NCBI GenBank assembly: GCA_030062745.1 | Contig: CP099843.1 | Span: forward strand, 21,550,583-21,614,582 | Source of the DNA: Capitulum mitella | Taxonomy: Eukaryota; Arthropoda; Thecostraca; Pollicipedomorpha; Pollicipedidae | Direction of reading: 5' to 3' | DNA: 64,000 nt | Shown: positions 12,406 through 24,639 of the stretch, in pieces | Layout: each line of letters begins with the position of its first letter | Position numbering within the stretch: the first letter of the stretch is position 1 | Translations under genes and position numbers: made by a program | Notes under the pieces: generated by a model | Told to the model about the DNA's origin: nothing | What the model saw: the letters and a program-made list of their open reading frames with translations, nothing else | The model's database searches: none

Positions 12406-15400
12406 GGCGTTGGTGCCCTCCGCACTTGGTCCCTTGCTTGGTGTAAAGACATATTAAGTTAAAATCATGAGCTGAGGCCATGATATTTTTTTACCTTTCC
12501 TTCACCTTGGAGGAGTCTTGAAACATTTGAAAGTATCGGCTATTCATCGTCAGCATGCGTTCCGGAACTCTGAAAAACATCCAGTAGGCCACGTCCCAAA
12601 GTATCCAATGAGGTTAGAACCCAATGACAGGTAATATGAGTCCTATGTGTTCGTGTGTAAGGTCACTGAGATAAAAGAATCAAACGACATATCATCCTAT
12701 AGCCGAAGGACGAAAGTACGCGATCGTTTTTTTTCGTTTCTCCATCGCCAGTTTCGGAAATGGCTAGGGGGGACGGGATGGCACCGCCTCGTGTACTGTC
12801 GAAGGTAGCCAAATGGCAAACCACACTGACCGGAGCATGTTCTGTTCATTTTTGGGGGAGTTTCCGGAGACCAAAAGCAATGGCAAGTAGTGTGTGAAGT
12901 CTGTCAGGTGAGCTTTGAATCGTTTCACCGGTATTTGTTATCGAGAAATTTGGAATAACATCAGTTATGTTGTAACGACGGATGACTGCATGATTTTGTC
13001 TATAGCCTTTTTTGTCTATTTGACATTTTTGTAGTATCGAGCTATTTTCTTAAGAAATGCGCCGATAATCAAATTAATGTAGCAACCGTGGAAGAAGTCT
13101 TCTTGTGAGAGTCTCGATTCGCTGCGAATCAGAACATTACGGTACACCATGATAAGGGAAAGACTCGGCAGTTGCGAACAATTCCAAGATTTTTCCATGC
13201 GTTCTGAGAAGTACTGTATTCCGACGGGGTTGAGGCCCTGTAAAGGAACGTTGTGATTTTCCTCTTTCGTACTGTGTCAGTAGCATCATTGCTGTCAATA
13301 TGTAACGCCGCGTCCCAGGGGTGTCGATTTGTATTGTTTTGTAAGGACCCTGCCCCCCTCATTGTTGATTCGGGACCCAATGTTGGCTTGGGCCTCCAAT
13401 ATTTTTTGACGATTTTAACGGGAAATGGGTATTATAATGAAAAGAACGGTCACAATAGATGGTACAGAGGGGGAAGTAAAGAATAAAGACTAAAGTGGTG
13501 TATTTTTTTATGTTATATTTATATATGTATACATATGGGGATATTTGCACTTTTTATTTCATAAATAACAACAAAAAACATGACAAATTTCCGTCGGTCA
13601 AAATAAAGAAGGCTAAATCCGTTATGAAACCCACATTTGGAGGAAGGTTAGGTTTTCGGACGATCGGCTCGCCCCCCCCCCCCCCAGTTATTTAGAGACA
13701 ACGACGCCCCTACCGTTTCCGATTGTATCGCGGGTGTTGCGCGCTAAATTGCAAGAACATATGGAATAATGTTCATTGGCTCGTTTTTGACTACGTGACA
13801 ATCCACAAAAACACATCCTTTCCCACTGCAGCATGGCTAAATATTAGCCTCGCATACCGCCCCCCTTCTTCTCAACTGTTTCGTATATTATGGATGGCCC
13901 CTCTCGATCATTACTAGCGGACGGGTGTTTTTTTAGAAGTCTGGAAGTAATGTAGGGATATCAGACTTGCATGTACATACACCGTCACGCATCCTGTGCC
14001 GTCATTGCACGACTGAGATAACATCGCTCTGGGCTGCAGCTTGCACTTGCTGACTCGCTCCCTTCGTAACAGTGCTCGGCACTTAGTCAAAATGCGCGCC
14101 AGGATACTGCATTATGTTTGAGCTGAAAGTTCGATGCCACTCCTCATCTAAAACCCGCACATTCCTTTGTTTAAATATGTTTAGATATCTTCCACCGGGC
14201 ACAACAGCAGGACCCGGGAGAAATTTTCAGCACTTGTTGTATATGCATGCATCATACGAACACACTTTACTCCCAAAACAACCTGAAGTGATCACACCCG
14301 TTATGTGCCACTGCCACGTGCCATCAGAACGCAAAAACGTCCAGCTGTACTGTTTACGGGAATAGCCTCTTGAGCCAAAAATCACATAGGTGAGTATTAA
14401 CGTCACACTATTACCCGAAACATATTTTTCTACACATTCAAATGTATTGATTATCAATATCCAATTTTTTCTGGGAACGGGGTGGCAGAGTTTGCTGATT
14501 TTAAAGCTTCCATAAGGTGTTCTTCCAACCCGATAACGTTTACAAAAGCACAATAATTCTTCGGTACATTTCGTCGGCAAATCGTTTGCGTCCGGTTAAG
14601 TCCAGTTGAGCATTGAACCAGACGGTAGCAAAATAAAACCGTCGAATTTATGGGACCGCGGGTAATGCTTCAGCTAATCTTATCTTAATCTTAATTCTTA
14701 CTTACAGGCGAAGTTATTCAAGGATTCAAATGTGAAATGAGTTACGGAGCATCAAACTAACGCCTTCAAACTAACTGCGCGCTTGGTAGTCCCAAGAATG
14801 AGAACATTTTGTGTTTTACCACCAACGCTTTGACTAGGTGTCAGCTTGGACACTGAAATGTCCGGTGTAGCTGTGTCCGGAATAATCACAAACATTACGA
14901 TTTTTTTGTTTGTCGTATTTGTCACAATCGGTAGTGTTAAGACAAGTTCCATGGGATGAGGACCGAATGATGTCCCAGCCAAAACGCTCGGTGACAAGAT
15001 AGCGCCTTCTTTGCCGACGCCCCACCATAAAAAACTGCATAAGTAGCACAATTTTGAGCTGTGGAGAAAAATTTTAAGAGTCCAAGATCAAAGGGAGTCG
15101 GTATAGTTGCTGGAAAGTTGGTACTTCTCTTCCAGCATTGTTCGCATACGGAATGGAAAACATAGGGGAATCCTCAGCATTCAACAACGTTGGTAATTTC
15201 ACCATGCATTGCTTACAAACTCTGTTCTTTTGGCCTCGTCGAGTTCATAGCAGCAGCCGTTTAAAGAATATGTGGTCAATAAAGAGCACTGCAGCAACCT
15301 TTAGCCAATCACTAAACCAGAAAAAAACGGATGTGCTTAAACGGAGACATCGGGCCCAAGCACTGGCCAGGTACTGGGTCTGATCCGCCGCATGTTTGGA

Positions 15401-17554
15401 GTGCTGTTTGATTGGCTTTTCCAATGAACAGCTCATCACGTTTTTAAATTATAAAAACAGCGTAATCCTTCCATGTCGCGATTCCCCCTCCCCCCTTTCT
15501 GTGATAAGTTAGGATGGTGAGTCCCGCTGAAAGATCATGTAGTTGGCAGGCAGTGGCACTAATAGGATACATGCACGCCTCGGTCTTCGACATTTGAAAC
15601 CTGCAATGTCCCAATTCACTTCACGGCCTCTGACCAAAGTGAAAAGAGCTATTGAGGAGGTGCAGATGTGTGGAAACACCACGTCTGTGCATCGAATAGA
15701 TGAGGAATATTTTATGCAAGAGTCATAGAAGAGGTGTTTGGTCATGGGCCCATGGTGATGTTCGAAGGCTAGGATTCATACCGTTGCTTGCGATGTCGCA
15801 TGATTGTTGTCTGCATTACGTTGAAATTCAGGTATTATGGTGAATATGCAGAAGAAGCTGTCATCTCAGAGACATGACATGAAACCCACGACATATCGAT
15901 GCATGATTCCTTGGACCCCTACACCGTTTTTAACCAACCACGAACAAACGACTATGATTAAGCGTACCAAACTTCCGGTATCTGTTCCCCGGTCAATTTG
16001 ACGTCTAGTTCCTGTCTCCAAGTCCCATGTCTCCAACCTCAACACGTAAAGCTCAGGCTCCACTGCGCGCTATTTTGTTTCGAGGTTTTCCACTTTTACG
16101 TTTTTGCACTACGATTTCCCACTTTTACGCGTTTGCGTTTTGCGCTCTTGCGCTTTCGCGTCGCGATTATGCGTTTTTTTCATCTTCGCATTCTTTGAGA
16201 TTATCATCGTCGACTTAGCGCAGGTGGGTCAAAACCGAGAAGTGTGCGTGGATTCACAACAGGGGTGCAGCCATGATCTTAGGTGGGAGGGGGCCTGGAG
16301 CTCAATGTGAACTGAAATCATACGAAAACTGCCTGTTGGAAAGACGATGTGCGATAATTTTCAACAGAAAAATTGGGCCCACGCCCACGCCCGCCCGCCA
16401 TCCCCCTTTGGCTGTGCCGCTGTTTCACAGTTCAGAAACGGAACAGAGCTCTTTTAAGGTGGATCCAGTTTTTGGACGTTTGCGCCTGTTGCGCCTGAGG
16501 CTGCTGCGGCGGCTTCGGCAACGGGAACAGCAGCGGCAGGTGTTGTCTGTCTTTCATGCAAATGTTTCCCGGTAAGCATGCTTGCAAGTATGAGGTGTAG
16601 AATTTCCTGAATACCCTCAAGTACCTACCAGCACTGCAGTGATTAACATGTCTGTTAAGCTTACCTTAGCTTTCCTCCTCTTCCAAGGTGCTCTCCTGTC
16701 CAGGTACTCGTTCCTCTCCCTCCAACTCCACCGAACCAGCTAAGGTAATTGCAACGCTAAACCCTAAACCCTAAACTTGGAACCAGCCCTCCGCACTCCG
16801 GCCCTCAAAATCCAATCAAATTCAGAGTAATTTATTTCGACCACTGGAATGTTTTTTTGTACTTTTGTGTCTCCCCCACCTTTTTTCCTGGAAATCCCTA
16901 GGACGAAGCGGAGCTGTTCGGTGCTACTTGGTGGCATTTGTGGCAACTGAATAACTCAATTTACGCAAAAAATCGAAAATCGGCTGGAAATTTTCGAAGT
17001 TTAGGCATTCGTATTCAAACAAACATAGTAAAAATAATGGTTGTCGCTGACAAATGGGAACTTGGCAAAAGGACCAGGGTTCTATACAAGATTACCGTTT
17101 GAACATAATCAACCGACATCATTCCGGCACAAATGATGGATGTACCAAGACCAAAGCCAAGGTCCGTAAGGGCAAGGTCATCAAAGGTCAAGGTCAACCA
17201 GCTTGTGAGCTGATCCAGATTTGCTTTGCAACATGTCGGTTTGTATGAAAAACGCATTCAAAGACCCTAATAAAAACACGAATGCGCACATTGATACGCT
17301 TACATATACCAGGGTAAGTGAAGGTCAGGGTCGTCAGAGATCAAGATCAGCTCACTTGTGACCTGGTCCAGTTTGTTAGAAATTGTGTGAACATATAAGT
17401 ACGCTTATACATACCAAGGTCAGCACAGTTCAAGGTCATCAAAGGCCAAGGTCAGCTATTCTGTGACCTGGTCCAGGTTTGCTTTGCACTATGTCGATTT
17501 GTATGAAATGTGCATTGAAAGACCCTAATAAAAACACATTTGGCACTTTGATAC

Positions 17555-17559
17555 GCATA

Positions 17560-17622
<63 letters not shown>

Positions 17623-17660
17623 ATATATGTGTATATATGTATATATATATATATATATTT
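17555..17660. repeat. (AT)n microsatellite
   Basis: About 100 bp of TA repeats with scattered TATG interruptions, inside repeat X copy 1. Copy 2 has a shorter TATG/TATA stretch at the same place, so the tract expanded from an element-internal seed. Confidence 0.9.
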
Positions 17661-17709
17661 TTACGTTTTATGGCGATCAGATCGTGTAATTGGGTTCATT
17701 AAAACGCCT

Positions 17710-18902
17710 TTAACCCTATTCCCGGAGGGCTAGACGGTATGGCCGATTCCCGGCAGGATCTCGAGAACTACTTATCCGATTTCATCGCAACAAACGGCAA
17801 TCGATTTGCCGTGACGTGAACTACATTTTTATAAAACGAAACTTTCAAAATTTTGAAATTTGTGGATACAGGGGGGCAAAAATGTCAAAATAAGGGGTAC
17901 TTTTGGACTTCTTATAACTCCGTTGTTTATGGACCGATTTCGATGAAACTGGCATGAATCGAGAGATTATGGATAGGGCTTTTACCATGGGTATGCAAAT
18001 TCGAAATTTTGAGAAAATTCATGGGCGTTCACAGGGTTTCAAAAATAGGGGGATTAGTTTTCTAATAACGGAATGAACAAAAGAGGCCAAAACACTTTTT
18101 TAGCTTCTGCTAGTCATGTTATGCTAAAGAAGTACAAATCGCATTACAATGTTTGTATAATGTTAGCATAGGCGGTGCCAGGGACATGAAAAAGGGGAAC
18201 TGTCATGGTCACACGTTCTTCAGATCAACTTGTGACCTTTGACCTTAAATGACCTCCAGTGACCTTGGGGTCATCTGGAATGATGTCGTGTGCATTCATT
18301 ATTATCTGTAAACGTTTTTAATCGATTAAATTCATTCTATTCCAAAAAATTCATTTTTTGGCTTTTGCGATATAGGGTACGCGCATTGACATTTTAGGTC
18401 ACAGCTCCGTGACCCGACCTGATATCAAGCTGAAACTTGGTACACAAGTAGAAGGCATCTTTCTACGTCATATATATTCCGGGTTTGGCATTTGAAAAAA
18501 CGGCGCCGAAATTATTGCGAAAAAACAAATTTTGACTTTTGACCTTGACCTGACCTTGTAAAGTGACCTCAGATAAACAAAATTACATATGCACATTGCC
18601 CAACTATTAAGCTATACATTCATATAAAGTTTCAAGTTCTATCTTAAAAACTCTGTTTTTGGCAGACATTTTCCTTTTACCCTCAACATGGCCAAAAATG
18701 ACCTGAGGTGCCTCCCAAAAACGTTGCCTGGCTCCGCCCCTGAGGAAAATAGAATTTCGAAATTTTGTCACGGCGCGTAGAAGGAATAGCTAAGGAAAAG
18801 TCACCAAGTTTCGTGAAGCTGCGTTAAAAAGCCTGGAATTGGCAAGCAAAAAACCCGAGGGGGGCGGATTCCGCCCCCCCCCCCTGCCGGGAATAGGGTT
18901 AA
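17710..18902 (-). mobile_element. TTAA-bounded piggyBac-like MITE, copy B (reverse orientation)
   Basis: Complete 1193 bp copy with TTAACCCTATTCCCGG at one end and its inverse at the other, TTAA included. It lies inside repeat X copy 1. It carries a perfect DR1 motif (TGACCT-T-TGACCT) at 18233-18245. Confidence 0.87.
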
Positions 18903-19182
18903 AGCAAGCAGTTGACATAAAACTTACTTTTGATCAAAAACTCATCCAAAGTCAATGGCGTCCGTTCATTTCTTTTGACTTTGCGGAGGTTAGTCAACGC
19001 TGGAAATGATCAAATGTACCGATTTTGGGTCCTTCATTGAAAAAACGCCAAAAGATGCGTTTAGGGCACTCATTTACATTCAAGTTACACCAGCACCCCG
19101 TGATGTTCGCAATCTCATCTGCAAGAAATGAAAAATGATGCCATAGGTCAATGACCTTACATGGCCTCGACCCAAAATCCTG

Positions 19183-19790
19183 GTCCACTTGCACTATTCG
19201 GCGCGTAGCCGAATGACCGAATGGCGGAATTTAACATTGGGCCAAGGGGAAATGTTCGTCAGCTGACGCCGAACGCCCGAATACGCCAGTCGGCGCGCTC
19301 AACTTTTCGGCGCCGAACCGAAAAGTAGAAAAAGCTCAACTTTTCGGCCGTTCGGCGGCAAACAGCTGTTGAGACGCAAGCGTGTTTGATGGAAGTCGAC
19401 TCACAGAGGACAATGAAGTAAGTTCTTCCGTCCAAATTGTCGCGATATTGAAGGATATATTAGAACTTCTGGCAGTACTAAATTAAAGGATGCTGTAGTC
19501 AACTGGACAACTTTTTGTCGCAGGTATGATCGTTGGAATTACTGAACTGTGCTATAAGAACAGTCCAGATATGCATATGAATGCGGCAGAATTAATTTTC
19601 ATTGTAATTGTTATTCATGCATTACTAATCCATCAAAAGAAAAGAAGTGTTTGTTTTGCTGTTTTGCATTATGAAAGTCATGGGAAATTCTTTCGGCGAG
19701 TCAAAAACACCAGTGGACAGCGTCCCAGAATTCGGTGTGTAATTTCCGCCATTCGGTCATTCGGTTACGCGCCGAATAGTGCAAGTGGAC
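19183..19790. mobile_element. Inverted-repeat MITE, 608 bp, about 48 bp near-perfect termini
   Basis: Left end GTCCACTTGCACTATTCGGC, continuing GCGTAGCCGAATGACCGAAT. The right end is its inverse with one mismatch (GTAACC for GTAGCC). Subterminal DNA is rich in TTCGGCG and CCGAA. It sits inside repeat X copy 1; copy 2 lacks it. No transposase frame; superfamily not recognised, and no clear target duplication. Confidence 0.8.
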
Positions 19791-19920
19791 GGCCAGCCTA
19801 AGACGCCAAATGAACGGAAATTGTCGTATTGCACGTTTTAATGCTCAAGCGCGCACCCGTCTCTCGTTTCGTTCGAAAAGCTGCACGGAATGGCCTGTTC
19901 GGCCCGAGAAAGTGTTCAAA

Positions 19921-21477
19921 GTTGATCTTTTCGATTCCATTTCACTGTGAAGATGTTTTCCTATAGTCATGACGATCGCTCACTATGTAAATCTTTATAG
20001 CCCTACCTTACCAATAAAATTCCGTGCCTCTAATTCTTACCGTTTCCAAGACCGGAAGGGGGCCGATTTTGTGTCCTCCACCCTTCCAGCGCGGATTTTC
20101 GCGAAACCCCCTTCCACTTCGCGTGTTAAAATAATGCCGCACAGCTTCAGGTTCAGATCAACGCAATGAGCGTAATCAAAGTCGCTGCGATGGAAAATCG
20201 CGACATAATCCAAATATGCAAACACTGTTGGGATTTCTCATTTTTTATTTGTTTTTTTTTCTTCTCCAGTTTTCGCTTTTCCAGTTCAATTTGTGCGATT
20301 TCTCGTCATGAAGTTGCGGTTTTCCATCTAGCTGTTACATAATGGAGCCGGCTCCGTGTATTCTCATGGACGTTACATTATTCCGGTGACGGAAAAGCGC
20401 AAAACCGAGATGAAAGATCGCAAAATCGAAACGGAAAATTGGAAAACCGTGCAGTGGAGCCTGGTTGTTAAGACGAAAGGCTGAATTGTAGAACCTCAGT
20501 CCTTTATATGCTTTTGCAAAAATAGGGTTCAAAAGCGCACGTGGTGTTACATTTTGAGATAAACTTATGAATAGAGATACAAGCGTATCTTCCACGGTTG
20601 GTGCTATTTGTTTGTTCACAGCTCCCTGTTGTTGTTTTTGCACATTTAATACTTTGAAAAGGAGTAGTCCACCTTCGTGGGAATCCAGCAAAATATAACA
20701 ATATGGATTGACTAAACAGAGTACGCAGATAACGATTCCGCCATTTGTTTCTGTCATGAAACCCGGAAAATATGGAAACTTTGATGAAGATAGTGTTCAA
20801 CATCATGACGTCACTTTTTGAGGATGACGTCAGACACGCAGTGATGTGGCGTCATGCTTCCAGGAGTTGCGGTGAACCTCGAAACAAGGCACTGCAATGG
20901 CAAGTCGAACAACATCGTCCTGACAACCATATCTGCACTTCACTGACATCTGCAACATCACATTGACAAATACTCACAAAAACGGTCCCAGTGGCAACAT
21001 GCACGCAACATTTCAACCCCACGACTCGAGACTTAGGCCACCATTGTTTCCCTGACTGGAAACCGCTGGCCGCCACAACGATTTTTTTTTGTCTTGTGGC
21101 TTCTTTTTTGACGCATCAATCAGGCTAGACCATTGGCTTCGTAGTCGGAAGCCGACTAGTCTTGAGTCAAGTCATGTGTCTCGTCATGCCGCAATCGGCC
21201 GGTTCCTGACCCACCAAACTGAACCGCAACGAAGTCACGCTCTTGACCGAAGTTGGCCAAGGTAGGGCGACGTTACCAACAAAACTTTGGTCATTAGTAC
21301 TGTGACATCGCCGTGCATCTAGCATTCCCCCAGTTCTGGCAGTCCCCTTCAAAATCAGTTACATAAACCTAAAAGGAAGAGTTTTGGGGCAAACGAACTT
21401 TGGAACAAATGATTTCCACATCCAAGCTACAGTACTGCTATTTTGTTTGAAACCTCACACCAAAATGAACAGTTCCC
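19921..21477. other. Gene-free region
   Basis: No supported gene. DNA at 20.16-20.47 kb is a cryptic GCGATTTTC-type repeat ending CAGTGGAGCCTG, the inverse of the 16.05 kb motif. Confidence 0.5.
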
Positions 21478-21975
21478 TTAACCCTATTCCCGGCAGGGGG
21501 GGCGGAATCCGCCCCCCCTCGGGTTTTTTGCTTGCCAATTCTAGGCTTTTTAACGCAACTTCACGAAACTTGGTGACTTTTCCTAGCTATTCTTTCTACG
21601 CGCCGTGACAAGATTTCGAAATTCTATTTTGCTCAGGGGCGGAGCCAGGCAACGTTTTTGGGAGGCACCTCAGGTCATTTTTGGCCATGTTGAGGGTAAA
21701 AGGAAAATGTCTGCCAAAAACAGAGTTTTTAAGATAGAACTTAAAATTTTATATGAATGTATAGCTAAATAGTTGGGTAATGTGCATATCTAATTTTGTT
21801 TATCTGAGATCACTCTACAAGGTCAGGTCAAGGTCAAAAGTCGAAGTTTGGTTTTATAGTAATAACTTCGGCGGTATTTCTTTTAAATGCCAAACCCGGA
21901 ATAGATATGGCGTAGAATGGTGCCCTCTACTTGTGTGGTAAGTTTCAGGTTGATATTGAGTCGGGTCACAGACGT
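21478..21975 (+). mobile_element. TTAA-bounded piggyBac-like MITE, copy C (3'-truncated)
   Basis: It starts TTAACCCTATTCCCGGCAGG and stays collinear with the other copies until GATATTGAGTCGGGTCACAG, where it stops. About 50 bp of unrelated DNA separates it from copy D. Confidence 0.85.
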
Positions 21976-22027
21976 TGCAGACGTTGGCTTCATGCTGAAT
22001 TAGCAGTGACAGAACTGTATTTTGTTT

Positions 22028-23248
22028 TTAAACCTATTCCCGGCAGGGGGGGGCGGAATCCGCCCCCCCTCGGGTTTTTTGCTTGCCAATTCCAGGCTGT
22101 TTAGCGCAGCTTCACGAAACTTAGTCACTTTTCCTAGCTATTCTTTCTTCGTGCTGTGACAAAATTTCAAAATTCTATTTTGCTCAGGGGCGGAGCCAGG
22201 CAACGTTTTTGGGAGGCACCTCATGCCATTTTCCGCCATGTTGAGGGTAAAATGAAAATGTCTGTCAAAAACAGAGTTTTAAAGCTAGAACTTAAAACGT
22301 TATATGGATGTATAGCGAAATAGTTGGGCAATGTGCAGATATAATTTTGTTTATCTGAGGTCATTTTACAAGGTCAGGTCAAGGTCAAAATTCAAAATTT
22401 ATTTTTTCGCAATGATTTCGGCGCCGTTCTTTCAAATGCCAAACCCGGAATACATATCACGTAGAAGGGTGCCTTCTACTTGTGTACCAAGTTTCAGCTT
22501 GATATCAGGTCGGGTCACGGAGCTATGATCTAAAATGTCAGTGCGCGTACCCTTATATCGCAAAACCCATGAAATAATAATTTTTGAAATAGAGTGAATT
22601 CAAATGGTTGAAAACGTTCACAGATAATATTAAATGCACACGAAATCATTCCAAGTGACCCCAAGGTCACTGGAGGTCATTTAAGGTCAAAGGTCACAAG
22701 TTGATCTGAAGAACGTGTGACCATGTTAGTTCCCCCTTTTTCATGTCCCTGGCACCGCCTATGCTAACATTATACCAACATTGCAATACGATTTGTATTT
22801 CTTTAGCATAGCATGACTAGCAGAAGCCAAAAAAGTGCTTTTACCTTTTTTGTTCATTCAGCTGTTGGAAAATTAATCCTTCTATTTTTGAAACCCTGTG
22901 AACGCCCATGAATTTTCTCAAAATTTCAGATTTGTGGACCCATGGTAAAAGCCCTATCCATAATCTCTCGATTCATGCCAGTTTCATTGAAATCGGTCCA
23001 TAAACGACGGAGTTATAAGAAGTCCAAAAGTACCCCCCATTTTGACGTTTTTGCCCCCCTGTATCCACAAATTTCGAAATTTTCAAAAATTTTTTTATAA
23101 AAGTGTAGTTAACGTCACGGCAAATCGATTGCCGTTTGTTGCGATAAAATCGGACAAGTGGTTCTCGAGATCTCAGGGGGGGGGGGCCGAATCCGCCCCC
23201 CCTGTCGGGAATCGGCCATACCGTCTAGCCCTCCGGGAATAGGGTTAA
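22028..23248 (+). mobile_element. TTAA-bounded piggyBac-like MITE, copy D (complete)
   Basis: 1221 bp from TTAAACCTATTCCCGG to CCGGGAATAGGGTTAA. The ends are GC-rich hairpins (GGGGGCGG-AAT-CCGCCCCC). It carries a perfect DR1 motif, AGGTCA-A-AGGTCA, at 22684-22696. There is no open reading frame of note, so it is non-autonomous. Placing it in piggyBac rests on the TTAA target and the CCCTA terminal bases. Confidence 0.87.
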
Positions 23249-23329
23249 CCCCTATTTTACCTGTTGCAACGTAAGTAGCATGTGTCGCGATGTTTTATGC
23301 GCATGAAATACACAATCGTTAACACTGTT

Positions 23330-24472
23330 CCCGTATCCATAACGCTTTACGCATTCCTGTATTGGGGGAGTTATTTACCTCCTCGCCCTCCGGAGATTTC
23401 GAGAACCATCCATCCGATTTGATCGCAACAAATTGTCGTCGATTCGCTATGACGTAAGCTAAATCTTACAAAAGCAAGTTTTCAGAATCTTGTAAGGGCG
23501 GATACAGGGGTTAATAAGGGATAAGGGACAGAAAGGGGTTCTTTCGACTTGTTATAACTCGGTTTTGGTGCCATTGGCGTGCATTGCGAGCTAATCGATT
23601 GGGCTCTTCTTTTTGCCACATACATGTAAAATCTTGCGAAAATTCGTAGACGTCCACAGGACTTAGAAAATGAGAAAGATATTTTTTGAACCGAACATAA
23701 CTGTTGACAACATTTTTATGCTTTGCTAGTAAATCAATGCTTTTATCACGTTGTTCGTATGACTTTGGCAAAGGCGGCGACGGGGAAATGAAAGAGGTAG
23801 ACCTGTCATGGTGACATGTACATCAGCCCAGCTGACCACTTTTGATCTCGTGTGACCTCAAATGACCTCATAGTCGCATGGAATGTCCTTGGATTTATTT
23901 CATTGCGTTCGAGCAAGTCTCCGACTGTCCTGTTTATGTCCGCCGTGGTATAGGGTATGCGCGCGGAGATTTTAAGTCATCGCCCTGTGATCCGATATGA
24001 CATTAACCACACGCTCGAAACGCAGGCAGAAAATAGTATGTTGAATCATATGTATTCCGAGTTTTTTTCATTTGGAAGTCAGCGTCAGAAATGTTTTCAC
24101 ACAATCAAATTTTAACTTCTGACTTTACCTGGCCCTGTAAAGTAACTTCAAGTCACCAAGAACATTTTTGTGTGGTTGCCCAGTTACTAGCCTTTCCACT
24201 CATTTAACGTTTTAAATTATATTTTAAAAATCTATTTTTGTCAACCATTTTTCGTTTGTCTCCAACAGTACCAAAAATAGTCTGAGGTGCTTCAAAAAAC
24301 TGGAATGGACCCGCCCCTGGGCAACACAAAATTACCAAAGTTTGTCATAATACATAGCAAAAACAGGTAGGAAAAACGAGCATGTTCCGTGGACCTGTTC
24401 CAAAACCCTGGAAATGGCGAGCAGAAAACTAGAGAAGGCTTCTGAAGCTTCACGCCCCACACGGGAATATGG
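23330..24472 (-). mobile_element. Strongly eroded relative of the TTAA MITE family
   Basis: Collinear with copy B over its length at low identity: CCCTCCGGAGATTTCGAGAAC, the GGATACAGGGG motif, GACATGTACATCAGCCCAG, then the GGAAATGGCGAGCAGAAAAC end. An older insertion or a divergent subfamily. A further eroded fragment of the same orientation lies at about 27375-27810. Confidence 0.65.
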
Positions 24473-24639
24473 CTGAAATGGTTATGGTTAGGGATGCACC
24501 GGATCGGGATTTTTGTGATCCGGCCGGATACCGGATATGCCGGATCGGGTGCTGGACATCCGGTCGGATATCCGGCCGGGTACCGGATATTATGTTTACA
24601 TGTTTTTATTTACTATTTCTATTGAAATAATGAAACCGA

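Larger units (their letters stand above)
10610..16799. other. Gene-free region
   Basis: No supported gene. The notable items are a tRNA-like sequence at 10.9 kb, a 58-codon minus-strand frame at 12229-12405, and a T/GCG-rich cryptic repeat at 16.05-16.2 kb beginning CAGGCTCCACTGC. Confidence 0.5.
16800..19920 (-). repeat. Dispersed repeat X, copy 1, interrupted by copy B and by a 608 bp inverted-repeat element
   Basis: Reverse-complement blocks of this interval match 24.7-25.86 kb in order: the TTCCAGTGGTC end, GGTTGTCGCTGACAAATGGG, a tandem unit with CCTAATAAAAACAC, an AT microsatellite, CGCTGGAAATGA, and GACGCCAAATGAACGG. The tandem unit (about 120 bp) is dense in AGGTCA-type motifs. The copy is split by two later insertions. 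Confidence 0.7.
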
